Assembly: GCA_964058805.1 (NCBI GenBank)
Contig: CAXKVV010000282.1
Location: 124,001-188,000, forward strand
DNA: 64,000 nucleotides
Source of the DNA: Schoenoplectus triqueter
Lineage: Eukaryota; Streptophyta; Magnoliopsida; Poales; Cyperaceae
Reading direction: 5' to 3'
Part shown: positions 51,613 through 64,000 of the stretch, in pieces
Layout: every line of letters starts with the position of its first letter
Position numbering within the stretch: the first letter of the stretch is position 1
Notes under the pieces: generated by a model
The model's input: the letters and a program-made list of their open reading frames with translations, nothing else
What the model was told of the DNA's origin: nothing
Database searches by the model: none
Made by a program: the position numbers and the translations under genes

Positions 51613-52802
51613 GGGCAATTTAATAAAATGCCCTTCTTCATAAATTTTTATAACAAAATACCCTTCCCTCCAAATTCTTTAACAAAATATCCTTGACCCA
51701 TTTAAAATTATCTACCATGATTAATAGAGGGGGTGAGGATCTTAATTCTATGGTTATATCTTAAATGCACAATCCTAAATTAATTAACATACTTTTAATG
51801 AGTGATCGATGCTAGCATGAATTTAAACTAAACTATATAGTAAGCTTAACTAGAAACTTTGTTAATTAAGTTACAAATAAAAAATTTAAACTGTTAAAAC
51901 CAATTTAACTTTTAATAATGTGTTAAATAACTTTGTTAATTCTTACTTTATTATTTGTAAATCGAAGTGGCTAAACTTGATTAAAATGACTTATCAAGCT
52001 TTAGTTTTCGCACTTATCGACTTTTTAATTGAATGAAATTAAAAAAATTTAAATATATCACTTATAAAGTAAAGTATATCGGTTATGATAATTTTGGCTT
52101 AATTCACTCTTAGGGGTCTAGTAGTTCTGGGATTATGCTTATACTGTTATGCATGATAAAATTCTATATATGAAAATTCATCAATCAACTTTGTTGAATC
52201 TATGTGCATAGAAAATGCACAAAAATGATATCGAGGGGGTAGACACTATAGTTTGTTTATATTGTGGCCCTATGAGAAATTTCATCTTTCTTTTTGAAAT
52301 TCTAGATATTATTTCTATTTTTTACTAATAATATTGTTTAAATGAAATGATAATTATTTTTATTCATGTTTTTTTAAATTATGATAAATATTAAGGAAAT
52401 AGTGAAAATAATTAAAAAATGATGAAAAATAATTATTATTAATTTAATTTAAATAAAAAATTAATTAAGTGATCTTTAACAAAATTATATCTTGAAAATA
52501 AAATTTTGCCAATAATTTGTGATAATTGGAAGACTAATAAAATTTGTCGAATGGTTTAGCTATTATTTATTAAGAGGGTAGACTAATAAACTCCATAAGG
52601 CCCAGTGCAAAGGCCATTCAAAACCCTAATTAAACCAATCTGATAATTGAAAGACTAATAAAATTCAAAACCCTAGTTAAACTATCGCTAATTATGATAG
52701 ATAATTTTAAATGGGTCAAAAAAAGTATTTTGTTACAGAATTTGGAGGGGATGACATTTTATTATAAAAAAATTATGAAGAAGGTAATTTTGTTAAATTA
52801 CC
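51613..52802. mobile_element. 1.2-kb element with ~113-bp inverted ends, inserted in the satellite
   Basis: The left end starts GGGCAATTTAATAAAATG and the complement of the right end starts GGTAATTTAACAAAATTA. The similarity runs for about 113 bases through TCCAAATTCT and GACCCATTTAAAATTATCTA. The interior is AT-rich, has no recognised gene and contains no satellite. Long terminal repeats of this kind suggest a nonautonomous Mutator-like element. No clear 9-bp target duplication is visible, and about 45 bp of the satellite subunit seem lost at the right junction. Confidence 0.82.
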
Positions 52803-53633
52803 TTTTAAACAAATTATTTGAGTTTTTCATCATTTTTATTCTCGTAGCCACACATAAACTCATGAGAATTAATGTAAATACTCCTAATAATGTCTATTAA
52901 CTATTCTTATGATTAACTCTTTAATGTGAATATTTCGTAATGGTATTTTCGAACATCACTCTGATACATTAGAAATTATTGTCTCAACAAGTTTTTTAGT
53001 TTTTAATTATTTTTACTTCATAACTGTACATAAATTTATACAAATTCATATAGATGCTCCTAATATTATGTAATATATATTTTATAATTAAATGTTCAAA
53101 ATGAAAATCTTATGACACAAATTTTCTACAAAACTTCATGCGTATGCATTAAAAACTGTTGTTTAAATAAGTTATTTGAGTTTTATCATTTTTGACCTCA
53201 TGATTGAACATAAATTTGTGCAAATTCATATAAATACTTATTATTATGTCTACTATTAGTTTTCTCAATTAATTATTTAATATAAATATTTTATGAAACT
53301 AATTTTTCCCAAAACTTTATCCTGATGTAATAAAAACTCTTGTTTAGACAAATTATTTGTATTTTTTTAATCATTTTGACCTTATTTCTACATATAATTT
53401 ATTATAAAGTTATACAAATACTTTTAGTAATGTCCATTAACTATTTTTATGATTAACTCTTCAATATGAATATTCTACAATAGTATTTTCGCACATAACT
53501 TAACTCAGATGCATTAAAAAAATATTGTTTCAATAAATTATTTGAGTTTTTAATCATATTGGGTCTCATAACTGCGCATAAACTGGTGCAAATTTTTAAA
53601 CAATAGTATTTTCGCACATAACTCATCTCTATC

Positions 53634-54440
53634 TCTATCTCTATTCCTTATTAAGCACATAAGCGTCATGATCTTGCAACAATCCAGATTTTTTTTTTGT
53701 TTAATTTTCAGAGCTAATATCAGTCATCATATTGAGTTATTCGTCAAATAATATTACTATCTCTATGAACATTTCTGTTAAAATTATAATTTTCTCTTAA
53801 TTTTGATTGTTATATGAAATATTACATAATTTAGGAGTACAATTGCTTTATTTTATTTTTTCTTAGATTACCATTAATTATGAATTTTAAATTTTCTTAA
53901 ATTCTGAATATCTACTTCACTTTTGAACAAATATCCAATCAGAATTTATTACTAAAACGACATCACGCCCAAACTTTAGCAACATAGAGTTAATCAGTGA
54001 CTAGTATCTTGTTGTGCATTGTTATGGTAATATCTTTTTAAAATATAAAAATTTATATCTTTGAAAGGAAAAAAAATAAAAATAAAGATAATTTAATAAT
54101 TAATATAAATTTCAATCATGAGTACATAATTAATGTAAAATAAATATAAAATTGAGAAAAAAGTTGACATTCGGAATTTAAAAAAAAATAAAATTCATAA
54201 TTGATGGTCTAAGAAGAAAATAAAGTAGATCAATTGTACTCTTAAATTATATACCATTTTGTATAATAATCAAAATTGAAAGAATTATAATTTCATCACA
54301 AATGACCATAGAGATAGTAACATCATTTGACGGATAACTCAATTCGATAACAATATTAATTCTAGAATTCAATTAAAAATTTGAAATATTGTAGGATGAG
54401 AATACTTACATGCTTACTAAGAAGTAGAGATAGAGATATG
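53634..54440. mobile_element. Foldback element at the right edge of the satellite
   Basis: Left CATCTCTATCTCTATCTC and the complement of the right end, CATATCTCTATCTCTAC, are matching ends. The arms stay complementary for about 270-300 bases, including GAGTTATTCGTCAAAT-like and GAGTACAATTG-like stretches. No coding capacity was found. It separates the last recognisable satellite sequence from the beta-glucosidase 3' flank. Confidence 0.82.
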
Positions 54441-54609
54441 TGACATATGGAGGGTTTAAGACGGCCCTATTAATTTTATTAAAAATCGTTTATAGCTCGA
54501 AATGGCACAACTTCTATTAATTTTATTCAAACTTAAGCGTTAAGCCACAAAATCGAATTTTCACAATACTTAGCTTTATATAATTTATCTGGTTCAATTG
54601 TATTTAGCA

Positions 54610-61074
<6,465 letters not shown>

Positions 61075-61226
61075 TGTCAGATTGTCTCTCCTCTCCTCCC
61101 CACCGCTCTTAGAAGTGAGAAGTCAGAACTCAGAAGTGTGCGTATGTGAGTGAGCGAGCGAGTGAAAGAGAGTCCTTATCTTACTTGATGCTACTTGTGG
61201 GATGGATACAAGAGCCAAGGCGTTAT

Positions 61227-61235
61227 CCTTTTATA
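61227..61235 (-). promoter_or_regulatory. Probable TATA box of the beta-glucosidase gene
   Basis: On the minus strand TATAAAAGG lies about 153 bases upstream of the start codon, with a purine/pyrimidine-rich leader between. It fits plant TATA boxes well. A (TA)n tract and foldback MITE begin about 60 bases further upstream. Confidence 0.65.
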
Positions 61236-61292
61236 GGCAAGTGGATCGATTGGTCAATCAGGACGATAAGATTGCAATTAACAATTTGATGA

Positions 61293-61320
<28 letters not shown>

Positions 61321-61325
<5 letters not shown>

Positions 61326-61689
61326 GTGAGCTTAAATTCACGGAGACCTTCCGTGAGCTTAACTCAAAAAATATATCAAATCATCTCCAAATTTTAATTT
61401 ATTATTCTCATTAAATTCTTTATATGAAAATCTCATAGGATACAAAAATTTAGAGTGTTTTGAGCTTTTTAAGTCATGGTTTTTAATTTTTGAAAATCAA
61501 CTCTAAAAATAATAATAAAATATTTAATATTTGAACATCATTTTAGAAAATTAAAAACGATGAGTTAAAAAGCTCAAAACACTCTAAATTTTTACATCCC
61601 ACAAGATTTTCATATAAAAAATTTAATGAGTATGATAAATTAAAATTTGGAAATAATTTAATTTATTTTTTGAATTAAGCTTATCTTTA

Positions 61690-61692
<3 letters not shown>
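61321..61692. mobile_element. TA-flanked foldback MITE upstream of the beta-glucosidase gene
   Basis: It is homologous over its length to the element at 11689-12093 (ATACCGTGAGCTTAA, TTTATATGAAAATCT, and their complements). (TA)n tracts lie on both sides, at about 61295-61320 and 61694-61724. Its right end has lost some bases compared with the other copy. Confidence 0.83.
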
Positions 61693-61724
<32 letters not shown>

Positions 61725-61728
<4 letters not shown>

Positions 61729-62427
61729 CCAAATTTGATATTGGAGTATGTTTAGGTGAAACAGAAATTCTATTTGAAATTAATGCAATACGGTTTTACC
61801 ACTATGCACATGTGACTCAAGTACAAGACTTGACATTATATTGTTGTGTTCAATTTTCTCATGCACAAGACTCGTAAAATCATTATTACAAATAGTAACA
61901 GATTGAATGAAGAAATTAATTATAAAAATAGTTCATTTCTGTTTGGATGTCTTTTTTTGCATGAGATGGCATGGACAAAAGATGAAGTCACAATCAACTT
62001 TCTACTCCACGAAATTAAGCATTTTGAATGTAGCCTCTCCAACTAGTGTACTGTGTACAATCATGACGCAAAAAATAATATGTAATTCACACTCATTTTT
62101 TTCCTACAAAGGCATGTTGTCGATGGACTCTTCCTATCTCTCTCTATTTTTATTAATATTGTTATGATAATTGTTATTAATGTTTCTAAACTTACGCCTT
62201 ATTTATTAATGAATATTTGTTACTGATTCTTTGGTACTTTTATTATCGCTTCCTATGGTAACATCATATGGAGCATATTCCTCAAATTAGAAAATTTTAT
62301 TGGAATTCGATGTACTTGGTGTGACAGCCTTCTCGCGAGCGAGTGTAAGACCAGTAACCAGTTAAACCACGACGTGGGAATATTGGTAATTACAACAAGC
62401 TGTTTTACTCCCTTTTTTATAAGTAAA
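61725..62427. other. Intergenic region with a possible SINE-like scrap
   Basis: No gene was recognised. Near 62326-62385 the stretch CGAGTGTAAGACCAGTAACC followed by AGTTAAACCACGACG resembles sequence found in tRNA-derived plant SINEs read backward. It is too short to assign with confidence. Confidence 0.35.
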
Positions 62428-62994
62428 TGAGTAAATTATGCAAATGGTTCTTGAAATTAAAAATATAATTTTTTATTAAATTGATCTTTATAGTTTCAAG
62501 ATTTTTATCCAAAACCTTTTGTTATCATTTTGGTCTTCGAAATTTCAAATGTAACAATTTAGTCGTTAACATTTCATTAACTAATCATTTTGATCCTTGA
62601 ACTTTTTTTATTTATAACAAATTAGTTCTATAATTGTCAATATAGCATATATTATAATATTTATAAATAATATTTAATTAATTTACAATTGTATGAATAT
62701 CAATATAGCATTTTTATTACTATATATGTACTAAAATAATGCTATGAACATGATTATATCATTTTGAAATAAATTTTAAATATAAAACCAATTTGTTATA
62801 AATAAAAAACTTAAGGATAAAATTAGTAATAAATGATACTTTAAGAATTAAATTGGTGCTTCAAAATTTAATTTTAAGGATCAAAATAATAACAAAGTGA
62901 TACTTTAAAAACCAAATTGATACTTTTAAAAATTTAAGGATTAATTTAATAAAAAAAGATGATACCTTAAGAATCATTTGTATAATTTAGTTAA
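62428..62994. mobile_element. Foldback element with Mutator-like ends
   Basis: The left GAGTAAATTATGCAAATGGT and the complement of the right end, AACTAAATTATACAAATGAT, match, and the arms continue for well over 150 bases in each half. Ends of this kind are common in plant Mutator-like nonautonomous elements. No coding capacity or clear target duplication was seen. Confidence 0.7.
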
Positions 62995-63391
62995 AGCAAA
63001 TATATTAAAGTAAAAAGTAGTTGAAAAATAGAATTATTATTTTTAAACAAAGAAGCTACATAAAGATGGTTATAAAGCTTAATTAGTTGAGTTTGATATA
63101 AAGAATATTTTTAGCATCTCATATCAACTATATTTAGTTTGAAGTTTGAGATTTAAAGGCCTTGTATGAGCTCATCTGTGCAACATGTTGAATTTCAATC
63201 TATTGTGCTTCCATAAGCACTTCGATCGGAAAATTTACGGTTCAAATTTCAAAATTCGATCTTTAAAATATTGATCTAGATATCTCAAAAAAAATGTATG
63301 AAAAATTTATAGCATATTCATTCTTACTGATTTTAAAATTTTATTACTATCTTAAAAAAATACCATTGAGTCTATATATATATATATATAT

Positions 63392-63772
63392 GAAAAAAGT
63401 GAGGCCATGATGCTTCACGAAGTACAAGATCTTCCGTACTTTGCATCCATATCTCAAATTTAAATTTCAAATGATCGATCCAAACTGTTGAACATGATCT
63501 TCATATTAAAATATCATTGGAGATCAAATTTTATATTTTTTTTAAATTGCTATGTTTTAGATGGGGGAAAAATCTTTAGTATTGGATGGTGCAGATATCT
63601 TTAGATGAACAATTTTTGTATTCATCTTATAAAAAAATATATAATTTGATCTCCAAAGATATTTCAATAAGAAGATCATATTCAACGATTTGGATCGGAC
63701 ATTTAGACTTTAAAATTTGAGATATCGATGCGAAGCACAAAAGATTTTGTGTTTCGTGAAACACTATAGCCT
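63392..63772. mobile_element. TA-flanked foldback MITE
   Basis: (TA)n tracts lie at 63372-63391 and from about 63776. Ends are inverted copies, GAGGCCATGATGCTTCACGA at left and the complement of TTTCGTGAAACACTATAGCC at right. The arms include GATCGATCCAAACTGTTGAA and its partner. A truncated relative may occupy 63200-63370 (GTGCTTCCATAAGCAC). Confidence 0.8.
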
Positions 63773-63775
63773 CAT

Positions 63776-63821
<46 letters not shown>

Positions 63822-63826
<5 letters not shown>

Positions 63827-64000
63827 ATTATGGTGTCTTGCAAAGAAAATAAATATTTTTTCTTTGGGGTGAGATTTCATATCCAGACGACTCAAATGGT
63901 CAACCTAAGTTGCTCAATTATTTTTTCATGTTGAAATCTTATGGGATATTAAATTTCATATTTTTTTTTGAGATTTCTAACTATTTTCTAAATTATTGTT
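63822..64000. mobile_element. Start of another TA/GA-flanked MITE, cut by the window end
   Basis: A (TA)n(GA)n tract at about 63776-63822 is followed by AAATTATGGTGTCTTGCAAA, similar to the end of the element at 7371. The rest lies outside the window. Confidence 0.5.

Larger units (their letters stand above)
27333..53630. repeat. AT-rich satellite array of ~180-bp subunits with higher-order structure
   Basis: About 140 subunits of roughly 170-185 bp follow head to tail. Three types alternate. Type A has CATAACTGCACATAAATT-like sequence and TATAATTAAATATTCAATATG. Type B has CCATAAGTACTCAAAATTC or a relative, and CATCCGGATGCATTAAAA. Type C has CGTTTCTACACATAATTT and GATTAACTCTTCAATGTG. All share GTTTAAACAAGTTNTTTG, followed by a T-rich stretch with AATCATTTT. 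Subunits are well diverged. No long open frame, promoter or RNA gene is apparent. The size fits plant centromeric or other tandem satellites, but the family is not one I recognise. Elements at 32255-32588 and 51613-52802 interrupt it. Sequence between 52803 and 53630 is the more degenerate right margin. Confidence 0.93.

Noticed and set aside
27333..53630. CRISPR-like repeat-spacer array or protein-coding repeat
   Set aside because: The repeats are contiguous and about 180 bp without unique spacers, the genome is a plant, and no frame stays open over several subunits.
61846..62167. Two small plus-strand open frames
   Set aside because: No recognised domain, AT-rich, not supported by splice or promoter signals.

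Overview
The window is nuclear DNA of a flowering plant, almost certainly a eudicot. It is AT-rich, its genes are split by many small introns, and it carries plant-type mobile DNA throughout (Ty1/copia, Mutator-like, hAT and foldback MITEs). I can rebuild three complete protein-coding genes. On the minus strand there is a five-exon O-fucosyltransferase-family gene (5985-9497, 526 aa). On the plus strand there is a ten-exon CDK5RAP3/C53-like gene (20060-25729, 543 aa), a UFMylation and ER-phagy factor. On the minus strand there is a thirteen-exon GH1 beta-glucosidase gene (54610-61074, 507 aa). All three keep frame across every splice junction I propose, so they look intact. The splice sites were read by eye and have not been checked against transcripts.

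Layout: 1-4960 is a decayed Ty1/copia element on the minus strand, with polypurine tract, RT/RNase H, integrase, protease, gag, leader, and the 5' LTR near 4803-4960. A 444-bp hAT element with a perfect 8-bp target duplication follows, then the O-fucosyltransferase gene with a TA-flanked foldback MITE in intron 2. From 10.2 to 17.5 kb is a transposon graveyard: a Mutator terminal-repeat remnant, a MITE lying in hAT-like sequence, a second TA-flanked foldback MITE, a 4.0-kb Mutator-like element with a broken transposase, and a second copy of the 0.4-kb hAT family. The C53 gene is followed by a GC-richer block of unknown nature (26.1-27.0 kb).

From about 27.33 to 53.63 kb lies an AT-rich satellite array that I could not name. 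Its subunits are about 180 bp. Three subunit types (A, B, C) alternate in fixed order, giving a trimer of about 540 bp. Four trimers form a 12-mer of about 2.2 kb that repeats near the right end, and the array also shows a duplication at about 10.7 kb. A hAT MITE full of GGGTC repeats and a 1.2-kb element with long inverted ends have inserted into it, and a foldback element sits on its right edge. This array is the most interesting part of the window.

The last 10 kb hold the beta-glucosidase gene, whose 3.2-kb second intron is packed with foldback MITEs, and an upstream region where another TA-flanked MITE begins about 60 bp beyond the probable TATA box. More foldback MITEs fill the end of the window. 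At least five elements share the habit of sitting inside (TA)n tracts, recalling the Micron MITEs of rice. The three genes have unrelated functions and form no pathway or operon.
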